NCBI GenBank assembly: GCA_033439295.1
Contig: JAVTLE010000008.1
Coordinates: 2,170,001 to 2,234,000 of the forward strand
Origin: Deuterostichococcus epilithicus
Lineage: Eukaryota > Chlorophyta > Trebouxiophyceae > Prasiolales > Stichococcaceae
Length of the DNA stretch: 64,000 nt
Direction: 5' to 3'
In this document: positions 25,422 through 35,977 of the stretch, in pieces
How the letters are laid out: every line of letters begins with the position of its first letter
Numbering within the stretch: position 1 is the first letter of the stretch
Program-made: the position numbers and the translations under genes
Notes under the pieces: model-generated
The model's input: only the letters and a program-made list of their open reading frames with translations
Told to the model about the DNA's origin: nothing
Database searches by the model: none

Positions 25422-28400
25422 TCAGAAGCCCATGGCGGTCTCGAATAGGTAGCTGGCCGCGCGATCCGTGTCTCCATTGCTCACCGACAGCGCCTCCAGC
25501 GCCTGCTGCCGGCTGAAGCCCAGCCCCTGCAGCTGCTGCAGCTTGGCCTCGTCCACCCCAGCAGCCGGCACAGGGCCGCCACCACCTGCTGCTGCGCCGG
25601 GCGCCGGCTGTGCCGNCGGCTGCGCTGGAGGCTGCTGCGGGCCGGCTGCCGCTGGCGCCGCCGCCGCAGGCATGGGGACGCCTGAGGCGGCGCGCGCCGC
25701 CGCGGCCGCCNCGGCCGCNGCGGCCGCGTCCGGCGCTGTGCTGCTGCTGGGTGCTGGCGGAGATGCGACCGCGCTGTCGCCTGCGCAGACGCGGCCTGTC
25801 CATCAATGCCCGCACTTGCATGCATCAATAAACCAGAGGCCCCGGGAGCGCCACAAAGACTGCCAGAGCCCAAACCACCGCAATGCTCTCACACTGCGAG
25901 AGCTTTTTCGGCGAGCTCCTCCGATGGAGTCGCGACTTGCGCGCTGCAAGCCGCACCGGAGGAGGGCACACTGGGCGGCGGGGCGCCCAGGGCGCCGCGT
26001 GCGTTTTCAGGCAGCTCGTGCGGCTGCAGGAAGGGCAGCGCCACGTCCAGGTTCGTGAACCGCAGCACATTGGCCCGCAGGTCGATGAGGCACTGGTGCC
26101 GCCGCAGCATGTCGAGGCCGAAGAGGAAGGGCATGTCGTCGTTGTCCATGACCGTGAGCTGTGTGGCGAGGAACTCGCCGCCGACTTTCATCATGGCCTG
26201 CGAGTTGTTTGGGAGGAGTTGAGGGGGACTGGATGCCCAGGCCGAATGGGACATGCATGCCGCCGCTGTTCAAGCAGGTCGCCAAGTTCTCGCCGCGGCT
26301 CTCATCATTGCCTGCAATATCAGGAAGGCAGCAACATCAGGAGGACGCTGCGTCAGGAAGGCAGCGATATCAGGAAGAGGCTGCGCCAGTAGCCAGGTAC
26401 TCGCCACCCACCTCCATGCCGGTCTGCATTGCATTCAAGGTAGTTTTTGAAAATGATGGCGTGTATGCCAGGGCTGTTGTGATGGCGCCAGCATGCAGGC
26501 GGCCCCAAAAGCTGTGACCACAGGCAGCCTCGAACTGCAGCGCTGAGAGCAGCACAGTCTCAGAGGCAAGCGGGGGCTGTGGCCAGAGTCATGCAAGCCC
26601 TCCCCGTTGCATGCGCCGCAGCACTCCTTAACCCGGCTGCCTTCGGGCCGCCCATCACGGCACAGCAGGCTGAGGTGCGCTTCCAGTAAGCCTTTGAAAT
26701 TGCAAAAGTACAGATCATTATCCAACAGAGTCACTGGGTGGATGCAGAGCCGACGATTATGAGAATCTCCAGTGCCGACGCCCTGGGCACTGGGCGACGC
26801 CCACGAAGCAGCCGTTCCTGGAGAAGAACACGCCACCACGACTGGTACCGTGCATCCAGACTGGAGGGTTAAGAGTATAGGGTGCCGCCAGCCCCGGCCC
26901 ACCTGGTGGATGCGGCCGACGAACTTGCCGGTGCCGACGCCCTTGGCGACGCCCGCGAAGCGGCGGTCGATCAGGTGCGACAGCCCCAGCCGCTCCGCGG
27001 TGCCCGCCCCCACGATGGTCATCTGCGCCCCTGAGTCCACGAACGCCGCCACCGCCTGCCGGTTGATCTCCAGGTTGACGTACAGCATGTCCACGTGCAC
27101 AAACACCTGTGGAAGCAGGAAGCAGGGCGCGGCGTCGGCGGTCGGAGCTCACAGACGCGATTCATTATCTGCCGGGCTCGATTCCCTCCAGCGTTGACTT
27201 GCAGCATGTCCACACGGGCGAACGCCTGCGCGCCAGATGCCCGGCACTCGGAGTCGACATTCGCTGATGTGCATGCTGGGCTCGCTCGGTTGATCTCCAG
27301 GCTTCCATGCAGATGTTCAGTCGGACGAACACCTGATCTGCGCACGCACGCGCAGGGATGGTTGCTTGCAGGGTCATATCTGGACGGCTTGTGGGCTCGT
27401 GGGTCTGCTCTGGCTGCTCACGCGTTGCGTTCTCCATCAGCCTGTCCACGCCTGGCCGATGTGCTCCTCACAGCGCAGCAGTGCTGAGGAAGGCACCCGA
27501 AGCTTGCGGCGCATACCCAGCAGCCTGCAGGATGCGCTGCCTCGACAGCCTCCTCAATCAACAGCTCCTGTTGGACTTCCGCAGAGAAGTGCCTGGCCAT
27601 GGGCAGGCGCCGCCGCCGCCCATTCCGAGGTCGCGCTAGTGAGCTATTCGTGATTGTGCGCCGCACGCTCCTGCGCGGCGCCTGAAAAGATGGGTCGCCC
27701 CAGGCAGCCTGATCCACCATGATGGCCCATCTCGGCACTGTGCCCCGAGGCCTGCCTGTATGCAGGGCCGGGTTGTCCTGGTCATCCCTTGACAACGTTC
27801 CTCCGCCCCCCTCCCTCACCTCGGGGTTGTGCTCCATGGCCTGCTCGTAGTTGTGCGCGACGTGCTCCTCCGCAATGCGCGCCGCAATGCGCGCCTGCGC
27901 CTCCGGGTCGAAGGGATCCGCGTTCCACAGGTCCGCCTCCGCCTGCAGGCGGGCCGCACGGTAAGGTTTTGTCCAAGCAAGGGTCTTGCCGTTCTGGGCC
28001 TTGCGGTTCCGGAGGGCCTCTAGGACAGCCAATCTGGACTGGCACTGCTGCAAGCTAGCTGGAAGACGCAGCCTATTGCGCGTGCTCGCGCCCAGAGTGG
28101 CTCTGGGACAGCGAGAGGCATGTCTGCACCACCCCGACTGAGCCCCGCGAGTGCAGTAGCATCTTGCCCCGTCCGAGCAGCGGCATTCGTGACACACACT
28201 CACTGGAGCGCTCACCTGCCGCGCCCTTTCCGCCTCCGCCTGCCTCTGAACGTGCACCTCCTTCATCAGGGCCGCCAGCCTCGTTGCATCGCTCGCCCTG
28301 CACGGCAGGGACAACACTGCTCGCCACGGGCGCATGGCATCCAGGGCTGCTTGCAGCTGCGGCAGGCGGCATGGAGCGCTCGCCTACGCAAAATTGTGTG

Positions 28401-29476
28401 CAACCGCTCTTGCGGTGGACGCACGCAGCGGGTCCCGCATTTGCTGCCGGAGGTGCGGCGCGCCGGCAGTCGCTGTGCAGGCGTCGCCAGAGGAAAGGAT
28501 AATGAAGCGCATCTGCTCGACGCACCGGCACGTCTGTTATCGGACAGACGGGCCGAGGACTTGTGTCTTGATGGACGCACATGCCAAGCGCTTGCACTCT
28601 CGCCAGCACTGCGCTGACCGCCTCATGTGCATCCTCCAGGCGATGTGCGCTCCGCCCGCACTCGGCATCACAAAGAGCAGGCAGGCATGCACCCTGCATG
28701 CAGTCGAAAGCCCCAGCTCACCTGACGGCCTCGTGCAGGGGCGGGTTGCCCGACGCCAGCTGCGCCATGATCTCCGAGTTTCCGCGGATGGCTTCCAACA
28801 TTGCCTGCGGATTGACGGCGTTGCCCTCGCGGTCCACCGCCATGGGGTGTGCCTCCGGCGGCGCGGCGCCGCCGGCGCCTGCCGCATCGCCGCCGCCGAC
28901 ACGCGCCAGCATCAGCAGGTCGCCCTCCTTGACGCTACTGCCAGCCAGCGTGGCGCTGTGAGCAGCAATGCGGTGCATGCGCGTCAGCAATGCCTCTTTC
29001 CTTGTCTCAGGGGTTTCAGCTCAACATATGGCTGGTCCTGGTGCAGCTGCCGGGTCTTGGCCTGCACAAGAGCAGCGGTGTGTCATCTGGCGAAGGCGCC
29101 TGCCGTCAGCTGTGCTCCATGCGGCCGACACCCGGCGCCTGCGATGGCGGCAGCCGTCCATACAGGGCGGGCCTGCCGCTGTGACTCCATTTGAGGTCTG
29201 TTTGCTGACCTGTCCGCGAGGCCTTTGCCGGTGAAGGACAGCAGCTGCTGGCCAGCCGGGATGCCCGTCTCCGCCTCCAGGATGGCCTTCAGCGTGGACA
29301 CCGTCTCGCCGCCGTCAACCTGAGGCAGTCGAAATTGCCTTGACACGCTCGAAAGTTTTGCCACCAAAGTGCGCGAAGCACACGCTGGCACTGTACATGC
29401 TGGGCTGACAGCACACGCAAAAAACCACCTCGACTGTCACGACTCGCTCATCGTCTAGGACGACGGTCAGGTGCAT
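25422..29476 (-). CDS. DDI1: DDI1-like ubiquitin receptor / aspartyl protease (UBL-RVP-UBA)
   Basis: Shuttle protein of the ubiquitin-proteasome system with a dimeric aspartyl protease core. The first exon (29476 to about 29430) MHLTVVLDDERVVTVE begins the ubiquitin-like domain, which continues with VDGGETVSTLKAILEAETG and IPAGQQLLSFTGKGLAD (about 29320-29215) and SVKEGDLLMLARVGG. Then come NPQAMLEAIRGNSEIMAQLA (about 28800) and the helical DDI stretch NADPFDPEAQARIAARIAEE with EEHVAHNYEQAMEHNPE (about 27930-27825). The protease domain has FVHVDMLYVNLEINRQAVAA, catalytic FVDSGAQMTIVG (about 27035), RRFAGVAKGVGTGKFVGRIH, then VGGEFLATQLTV and FLFGLDMLRRHQCLIDLRAN (about 26190-26060). A C-terminal UBA ends LGFSRQQALEALSVSNGDTD, ASYLFETAMGF-stop at 25422. 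This is the full eukaryotic DDI1 architecture and a host gene, not a retroelement. Several introns hold decayed copies of its own exon edges. Confidence 0.95.
26156..26440 (-). repeat. Three partial copies of a DDI1 protease exon edge
   Basis: The intact exon start (minus strand VGGEFLATQ, 26156-26205) is followed upstream in the gene by two decayed copies, at about 26278-26325 and 26392-26440. The last still reads MEVGGEYLATG. Between them lies a two-unit 33-34-bp minisatellite (26319-26352 and 26353-26385). Confidence 0.75.
26770..26970 (-). repeat. Decayed copy of the DDI1 RRFAGVAKG exon segment
   Basis: The intact segment at about 26928-26970 (minus strand RRFAGVAKGVGTG) has a degraded copy at about 26770-26815 (minus strand CFVGVAQ) inside the downstream intron. 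The shared core is GTGCCGACGCCCT and GGCGACGCCC with few differences. Confidence 0.65.
27052..27335 (-). repeat. Three partial copies of the DDI1 FVHVDMLYVNLEINR exon start
   Basis: The intact copy is at about 27052-27110. Decayed copies lie at about 27177-27229 (minus strand FARVDMLQVN) and 27289-27335 (FVRLNICMEAWRSTER), spaced about 110-120 bp. All three keep the CAGG acceptor-like border at the same edge. Confidence 0.8.
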
Positions 29477-30006
29477 TGTGATGCTTTTGAAAGAGGCCAG
29501 TGACGTCTGTCTCGCTGGCAGCTCGGCGAGGACTGCTTCTCGCTGCTGGCAGATTCGAACTGCAGATGGTTTGAAATCACAACGGTGCCGTCACTGACAA
29601 AACTCAGAAAGATTTTGCAGCCAATCCGAGACGCCGGAAATGCTGCGTGAACGCGAAAGAAGTGCGTCGAAGCGTCCAGCAAATTAGGCGATGCTCCGTC
29701 AGCACACGTGCCTGATTGATTGATGAGCACATCATTCGCGCTGCAGCTTGCAGAGTCGTGTTCGCTGTGCCAGTACTACAGAGGCTGGGAAGGCTTCACC
29801 TGCCAGGCCACGCCTTCGAGCGCGCGTTCTAGTTAACACACACGCATTTTTTTGCGATGCGTTCCGCAGCGCTGCGTCGGCAGTGCAGCGGCTGTTGACT
29901 CTCCAAGTGCTGTGATGACGTTCACGTGGTATTGAAGATTGGAAACGACGCATCATAGAGGGCAGCATCAGGCAAATCCCAAGTGCACTTGGTGCATGGT
30001 TGCGCT
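29477..30006. other. Divergent intergenic region
   Basis: 530 bp between the starts of DDI1 (-) and the hemerythrin-like gene (+). It must contain both promoters. No specific element was recognised. Confidence 0.5.
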
Positions 30007-30670
30007 ATGGACCAATACATGCGGTGGCAGAACACGCTCAAGTTCTTCCACGACAATCTCAGAAAGGGGCTGACTGATCTAATGCAGGTACGGTCTGCGA
30101 CTGCACACGAATGACTCTAGAGTGATGATAATCGGTGGTCACGAGGCTGTGGCCCAGAGCGCACTTAGCGCAAATTTGTGGCGCCTGCAGGCATGCGAGC
30201 GTGATTCGGACAAAAGCTCTCCCTCACTCATCAGGAAGACGGAAATGTACCTGAATCATCTTGAGATGCACCACGGTGGGTTGGCAGCTCTACTGCGACT
30301 GGCATGGCGATGTGAGCTTTTGTGCCCGTTTTGCACTCCTGCTTGAGCGACAGCATGCACATGCACGTCGAGACACTGCGTCACACAAGTTTCAACATCT
30401 CTACGACTGTCAGGCATCGAGGATCGGGCTATCTTTCCGATGCTGGCGGTCAAGATGGATGTCAGCGGCTTGCAGCAGGACCACGTGAAGATGGAGGGCG
30501 TCATCCATGACCTCCGGGAGGCGTGCCGCACCCACAGCGAGCTCCGTGGGCACCTAGTCAGGCTGAGCGAGCTGGTGCTGCCCCACATGCGCCTGGAGGA
30601 GGAACTGACCAGCGCCGAGAAGCTGCGAGCTGCGGGGTTCTCGGCGCAGGAGATTGGACGCTTCGTGTGA
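30007..30670 (+). CDS. Small hemerythrin HHE domain protein
   Basis: Short four-helix-bundle protein expected to bind a di-iron centre through His and acidic residues; roles of such proteins in algae (oxygen, NO or iron sensing) are not settled. Three exons. Exon 1 (30007 to about 30087): MDQYMRWQNTLKFFHDNLRK, GLTDLMQ, then GTACGG. Exon 2 (about 30236-30276): KTEMYLNHLEMHHG. Exon 3 (about 30415-30670): GIEDRAIFPMLAVKMDVSGL, QQDHVKMEGVIHDLREA, LSELVLPHMRLEEELTSAEK, stop at 30668-30670. Candidate ligands are H in FFHDN, HLEMHH and E in GIEDR, H in QDHVKMEGVIHD, and HMRLEEE, the HxxxE-type pattern of HHE proteins. Total length is about 130-140 residues. Confidence 0.85.
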
Positions 30671-31127
30671 GGGTCGCAACCCTTTGGTGGGTTTGGTGCA
30701 CCTCAACTTGGTATGTACACTAGCAGCACCAGTGCATTTTGGTTGGATTGGGCGCATGTCGGCCGCTAAATTCTCCCAGGCTTGCAAATGCAAGCCCTTC
30801 CCCGCTTCGCCAGGGGGCATGGCGTGACTGGGCTCTCGGCCTCTCGCTCCAGCTTCCACCAGCAATCCGCATTCTTGTGTGTCCCTTGAAATTCTTGACC
30901 AGCTTCTGCAAGGAATCAACACAACAGCACGTTCAGCTGAAAGCTGGCTTTCGTCACATTCGTTGCTATCGAGTACTTCAACCCTGGTTGCTTGACAACA
31001 ATCCCAACCACAATACTCTAACTACAGACAAAGCCTGCCAGCTTCCTGTTTACAACCGAGAAAACAGCTGGTTTATCAAACTCGGCAGTGCCGCAGTTGA
31101 TTGTGCTACATAGCACAATCTGTGCGC
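30671..31127. other. Intergenic
   Basis: About 460 bp between two plus-strand genes. No feature was recognised beyond the presumed 3' UTR and promoter. Confidence 0.5.
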
Positions 31128-33385
31128 ATGACGCTGGGCCAGGTCGTCTCCAATGTCCTGTCAGCAGGCCTTGTGGCGGGCTGGGTGGGACTCAGGGCGT
31201 ATGAGATGTACCAGGCATACAACAGGGAGCGGCCGGTGAGCTTTGGAAGCCTCGACGCACCCCAAGCATGCGGTACGATTCCATTTCGTCTATCTGGGGC
31301 CCGGCGCGCCTGTCACACCCCGTACGCATCTGTGCCGTCCAGGAGGACACGGAATCGGACGACGAGGTGGCCTTCCTCCAGCGGCAGGAGCAGCTGCAGC
31401 GGCGTCGCCAGGCGGCCAGCGGCCCTGTCATATTCACCTACAGCAGCTCGCAGGGCGCGCAACTCATCAGTGAGTGCCAGCACTGTGGCTCGGTCTGACC
31501 GGCTTGGACCGCATCGATGTGCAAGGGCATTATTCATGCAGGCAGTATGCATGGGCATATGCCGCATCGACTCAAGTGCGCTGATGTGCACTCTAGGCGC
31601 ACATTGTGGCTCCTGAGCGACAGCATGTGTCCAGTCTAATGCTAAGCGAAGCAACAATGCGCTTGATCCTGCAGGTGGCGAAGAGCTCTTGACGGGCCCG
31701 TCGGAAAATCCCTTTGGCATCGACCTGCTGAACTTGCAGCTGGGGCTGGTGGACCGAGACTTTGACGAGTCTGACTACGAGGTAGGCAATTTGTGTTTTG
31801 TGGTTGCAGCTTTACTCCATATTACTTCATGTCAGGTTGTCGAGAATATTTGGGGTTTTATCAAGTTGCGGAATCGACAGATGCAAATGCTTGCTGAAGG
31901 CTTGACGGCGGCTGCGAAGTGCCACTGCATGGTCGCCCACAGAGGTTGTCTGTGTTTGCAGATGCTGCTGGCGCTGGACCGGGATGGCGCAGGCCGGGGG
32001 GCGCCGGTTTCAGAGGAGCAGCTGTCGGCGCTGCCGCACCACGTGTACAGCCGTGCAGGGAAGCAGGTGAGCTCAGGGATATCAGCCAGAAAACTGAAAA
32101 GCTTGCCTGATTTGTTGCGTCCTTGCTGCCTGGTCGCCCGTGGGTGCAGCCGCACCATGTCTAGAGGAGGGCGGCAGAGCAGGCGAGCTGATGCAAACAT
32201 TGAAAACATATATTTCCACTTCTTAGCTGCTGCTGCGTCGGCGGCGGTCGGCGCTGACGCATCACGCGTACAGCCGTGTGGCAAAGTGGGTGACCTGAGG
32301 AATAAACCCTGGCTGCTGCCTGGGCGCCCGTGGGTGCAGCCGCACCATGTCTAGAGGAGGGCGGCAGAGCAGGCGAGCTGATGCAAACATTGAAAACATA
32401 TATTTCCACTTCTTAGCTGCTGCTGCGTCGGCGGCGGTCGGCGCTGACGCATCACGCGTACAGCCGTGTGGCAAAGTGGGTGACCTGAGGAATAAACCCT
32501 GGCTGCTGCCTGGGCGCCAGCTAACTGGCGCGTACATTCTTGAGCGGCTGGCTCAGCAGCAGGGACGTGGAAACCTGCTGCTGCCCAGCGTCGGCCGGCG
32601 AGTGGGCCCTGTGATGGACCAACTGGCGCACCAGCTGGCTGGCAGCGGATCGTGTGGCCCGAGTGTGCAGAAGGGTGTTCATTAGCAGTGTTTGCGTATG
32701 GAGTTGGTCGCATGCCGGACTGCTGCACGGAGGTGAAGGCTCCGACGTTCAAGGCATGACTGGGGCAATCTTGCCGCTTGACAAGCACCTACGTTTGCTC
32801 TACCATCCTGTTGCCATCTGCGACAGGTGACAGCCAGCGAGAGCGCCAGCTCATACCACAGAGCGCTGCAAGAACAGTATGGCGCAAGCAGCTGCGGTGG
32901 CGGCGGTGGTGGCGGCGGCAATGTCGGCAGCGGCAGCTCGACAGGCAGTGGCGCTGGCCGTCGCGCCAATCTGGCGGCAGCAGAGGAGGAGGTGCCCACC
33001 TGCAGCATCTGCCTGGAGCAGTTTGATGAGGGCGTTCAGGTCAGGCTCCCTAAACCCTGAACCCTGTTGCGGACACGTGCATGCGCACAGTCCTGGCCTG
33101 CCCTGGCCGGGATTCTGCCTGGGAGACATTGTTGCTGGGCGCCTGCAAGCCCAACGTGGGGTTCGACAGGGCTCTCTGTGACGTGTTCAGCTGCCAGAAT
33201 TGGGATCGTTTTCGGTTGCCGTGTTGCCGCATTGGGGTAACCGCGTTATCACATCCATGCAGGTCTCCGCGCTGCCGTGCTTCCACACCTTCCATCAGGA
33301 CTGTGTTGAGCCGTGGCTGCGACAGCAGGGGCGGGCGTCGACTTGCCCCATCTGCAAGACGCCGGTGTTTGGGGGGAGTGCGTGA
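31128..33385 (+). CDS. RING-H2 protein, probable membrane-associated E3 ubiquitin ligase
   Basis: Exon 1 (31128 to about 31233) MTLGQVVSNVLSAGLVAGWV, GLRAYEMYQAYNRERP contains one likely membrane segment. Then come EDTESDDEVAFLQRQEQLQR and RRQAASGPVIFTYSSSQGAQ (about 31342-31470), GPSENPFGIDLLNLQLGLVD (about 31677-31781), and MLLALDRDGAGRG with EEQLSALPHHVYSRAGKQ (about 31963-32066). Next is a Gly/Ser-rich linker with EEEVPTCSICLEQFDEGVQ (about 32827-33040). The last exon (about 33262-33385) VSALPCFHTFHQDCVEPWLR, STCPICKTPVFGGSA-stop completes a C3H2C3 RING (CxxC..CxHxxHxxC..CPxC). RING proteins recruit E2 enzymes; the substrate is unknown. A 190-bp tandem repeat in the intron after HVYSRAGKQ copies the exon end. 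Confidence 0.85.
32131..32510 (+). repeat. Two near-identical 190-bp tandem units built from an exon-intron junction
   Basis: Units 32131-32320 and 32321-32510 are nearly identical. Each contains a degraded version (CGCTGACGCATCACGCGTACAG..) of the upstream exon end at about 32018-32068 (HVYSRAGKQ plus donor), so three copies of that junction stand in a row. The near-identity of the two units points to a recent second duplication. Confidence 0.9.
33048..33066 (+). repeat. Interstitial telomere-like motif in an intron
   Basis: CCCTAAACCCTGAACCCTG lies just inside the RING gene intron after its donor. It is one degenerate step from the plant/green-algal telomere repeat CCCTAAA. Confidence 0.7.
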
Positions 33386-34434
33386 GGCGGATACGGCAGC
33401 AGGGGCAAGCCTCACCGCGCTTCACCTCTAAGACGCCGGATTGTGACGGAATTGCGTGAAGCGGTGGCAGCGGTGTTGCAGCGAAGATTGTCGGTGCGCA
33501 TGCCGTGCCAGTGCTTCGGCAGCCGCTGCACGCTGCCACCCGTGTCTAGTATCGGCAAAGGCGACGGCGGCAAGCTGCAGCTGGTCGCCGCGAGTCTGCT
33601 CCCCTCAGACCACAGTGCAGACCAAGTCGACGAGTTGCAGGGCAGGCACCCGGTAAGCCTTTGCAAATTCAAATCGAGGACGTCGTGTTTGGACGGCATT
33701 GGAGTGGAGTCGAAGTCATTGTACAACAAACATGCGTCGAGGAGACCGACGGCTTGCTTTGAGAGCGTCCGATTGCATGCTGCTTTAGTGTAGGAAATTT
33801 CTTGCCTGATTCCGAAGTCTGTAAGCATTGCATGTAAGGTTTACAACCTTCACCAGTAGGTTTAGAACGGACAAGGCCTTACGAGCTGATACAACGAAAT
33901 TCACAATTTCTGGCTGGAACAACCATTCCTCGCTTAAACTGATTGCATACAGCCTCCTGTCGGACAGATCAGATGCGGTTGCACATCGAGCTGACAGCGG
34001 CCTGGCCTCTCACAACCGACCTAACATCTCGGATACCTCATTTGAGGAAGTCTCTGTCCACTAGTCTTGGGTGTGCACGGTCGCGACAGTGTTCGCATCC
34101 CTCTTGTGGCCCCAGCATGGACAGGTGCCTGCAGCTCAGTCAGCGAGGCGTGAACGTCCGTAGTACGCCTCTACGACGGCTGCAGGTCTGACCACTGCCA
34201 CAGCTGCATTCCTGGACTTGCTTGGCCACTCGAGGGGATGAGCGAGATACAGTCCAGATACACAAACACCTGCATCTCTCAGGTGCAGCCATTCGCCACC
34301 AGGCGCCCGTCGCTTGTACCTGCTGCCCAGTTCAGCGACAGCCTACGGAAGCCGCACAGGTGTGCATGTGCGCACTGTGCCACAGCCTGGTGGAGCTGCG
34401 GCTGCACACCAGCTGCGTCGCCGCCCAGAATTTG
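33386..34434. other. Intergenic
   Basis: About 1 kb between the RING gene and IspF. The stretch 33443-33655 reads protein-like up to a GTAAGC (LQLVAASLLPSDHSADQVDE) but matches no family I know and could be 3' UTR or an alternative terminal exon. Nothing else was recognised. Confidence 0.4.
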
Positions 34435-35977
34435 ATGAATGCCGATGCTTGCACACACGATCTGTGCAGATGCTTTCAACATGCCTTGAGGCATCGTAGT
34501 GCTGCGTGCAGCAGGCATTCACAGCCGCAAGCCTCCAGCAGCCTTGTGCTGGGCACTGTCAGGCAGCAACGCGGGCCTGCGGCGCCAGCGGCCATGAAGG
34601 CAGAAGATGTGCCGGCGCCGCCGGATGTACCAGCGCCGCAGCTGCCCTTCCGTGTGGGCCACGGCTTCGACTTGCATCGCCTGGAGGAGGGGTGCGGCGC
34701 TGCTGCTGCTGCTGCTGCTGCTGGATGTAAAACAGCGGCGCAGATGCAACCTGCTCGTCAGCCTTCTGTCCTGGCTGCGTGCACCGGCACATCTGACACA
34801 CCTCGGCCAGGAAACATGATTCAGGAGTCGCTGGAGCCATGTCACACATCGCTGGCGTTGTGCCAGCACCGCACGTTTTCCTATCCTGCCGGCGATACCA
34901 AGCCCCGCGGCGCCTCCCTGCCACGGCACACAGGTACCCGCTCATCATCGGCGGCGTCGACGTGCCGCACACGCGCGGCTGCGTCGCGCACTCAGACGGC
35001 GACGTGCTGCTGCACTGCATCACGGACGCGCTGCTGGGCGCGCTCTGCCTGCCGGACATTGGGCAGTTGTTTCCGGACAATGACCCGAAGTGGAAGGTGA
35101 GTCACATGATTTCAGCATTGAAACGAAGGCAATTGGCTGACAGCTGGTGAAAGGCGTGACTAGCTGGCGGCGGCCACGTGCGCGGCGGGAGGTGGCAATG
35201 CGGTCGTTGCAAATAGTCCGGCGCACGCCTGGTAGGTCGTCCTGGCTGCGTGCAGACTCCATAGCCGGGCGGCAGGCAGCGCGGCTCGACGGACTGGTTA
35301 TTAGCGGGCAGGCTGTTGACGGCGCAGGGCTGCAACTCGGACGTGTTTGTGCGGGAGGCGATGCGGCTAATGAAGGAGCGCGGCTACTCGCTCGGCAACC
35401 TGGACGCCACCATCATTGCAGAGGTGGGATGTTAAAATGGACCGCAACATTGACGGGCATCTGGGGCAAGGGTTGCATGGCAGGCAACCTGGACACCACC
35501 ATCTCGCCGAGGCGGGAAAATTCTGCCAACGAACAGTTGCAGCGGTCGATGGGTAGTCAGAGATGACGAACATTAGAAAAATGATCAGAAACGTGTCAGC
35601 CGGGTGATATGTGTGCTGCCGTTGCTGACGTGGTCGAGGCGGCCGCGTTCTGAGGACAAGTTTGCCAGAGACTTGGTGGCAGCCGCCCTGCAGCTTGGTG
35701 CAAATGAGATCCTGCAATGGCGCAGGCCATTCATCATGCGCCGCTTAGGAATACAACAGCCTCAACGACATGCAAACCCTGCGCATGCTGTGCTGCCTCG
35801 CAGCGGCCGAAGCTGTCGCCGGTGAAGGACCAGATCCGGGACAACCTGTGTGGGCTGCTGGAGGCGCACCCATCTGTCATCAACCTGAAGGCGAAAACGC
35901 ACGAGAAAGTGGACAGCCTGGGCGAGAACCGCAGCATCGCCTGCCACACCGTGGTGCTGCTCTTACGGGACACGTGA
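34435..35977 (+). CDS. IspF: IspF, 2-C-methyl-D-erythritol 2,4-cyclodiphosphate synthase (plastid)
   Basis: MEP-pathway enzyme converting CDP-ME 2-phosphate to MEcPP with release of CMP; it feeds plastid isoprenoids including the phylloquinone side chain. Exon 1 ends at 34691: an Arg/Ser/Ala-rich leader, then [16 protein letters not shown] with metal ligands D-x-H. Exon 2 (34934-35096): [20 protein letters not shown] with the conserved His, [34 protein letters not shown]. Exon 3 (35328-35423, exactly 32 codons): [20 protein letters not shown] and [12 protein letters not shown]. Exon 4 (35804-35977): [40 protein letters not shown], ending LLLRDT-stop. All core motifs are present. The start at 34435 gives a plausible transit peptide; 34594 (MKAEDV) and more distal in-frame ATGs are alternatives. 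Confidence 0.95.
34699..34722 (+). repeat. (GCT)8 microsatellite in IspF intron 1
   Basis: Eight GCT units begin 7 bases after the exon 1 donor. They lie outside the coding exons. Confidence 0.9.
35178..35516 (+). repeat. Decayed copies of IspF exon 3 edges in both flanking introns
   Basis: Intron 2 (about 35178-35210) holds a degraded copy of the exon 3 stretch coding VFVREAMRL (intact about 35342-35375). Intron 3 (35483-35516) holds a copy of the exon 3 end GNLDATI, reading GNLDTTI and running through the donor region (intact 35394-35430; offset 89 bp). Confidence 0.75.

Noticed and set aside
26435-27106. Retroviral-type aspartyl protease signature (FVDSGAQMTI) as a sign of a retroelement
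   Set aside because: It is flanked by ubiquitin-like and UBA domains in one spliced gene, which is the host DDI1 architecture. No other retroelement parts or terminal repeats are present.
32131-32510. 190-bp tandem units as a mobile element
   Set aside because: There are no terminal inverted repeats or coding capacity, and the content derives from the adjacent exon-intron junction.
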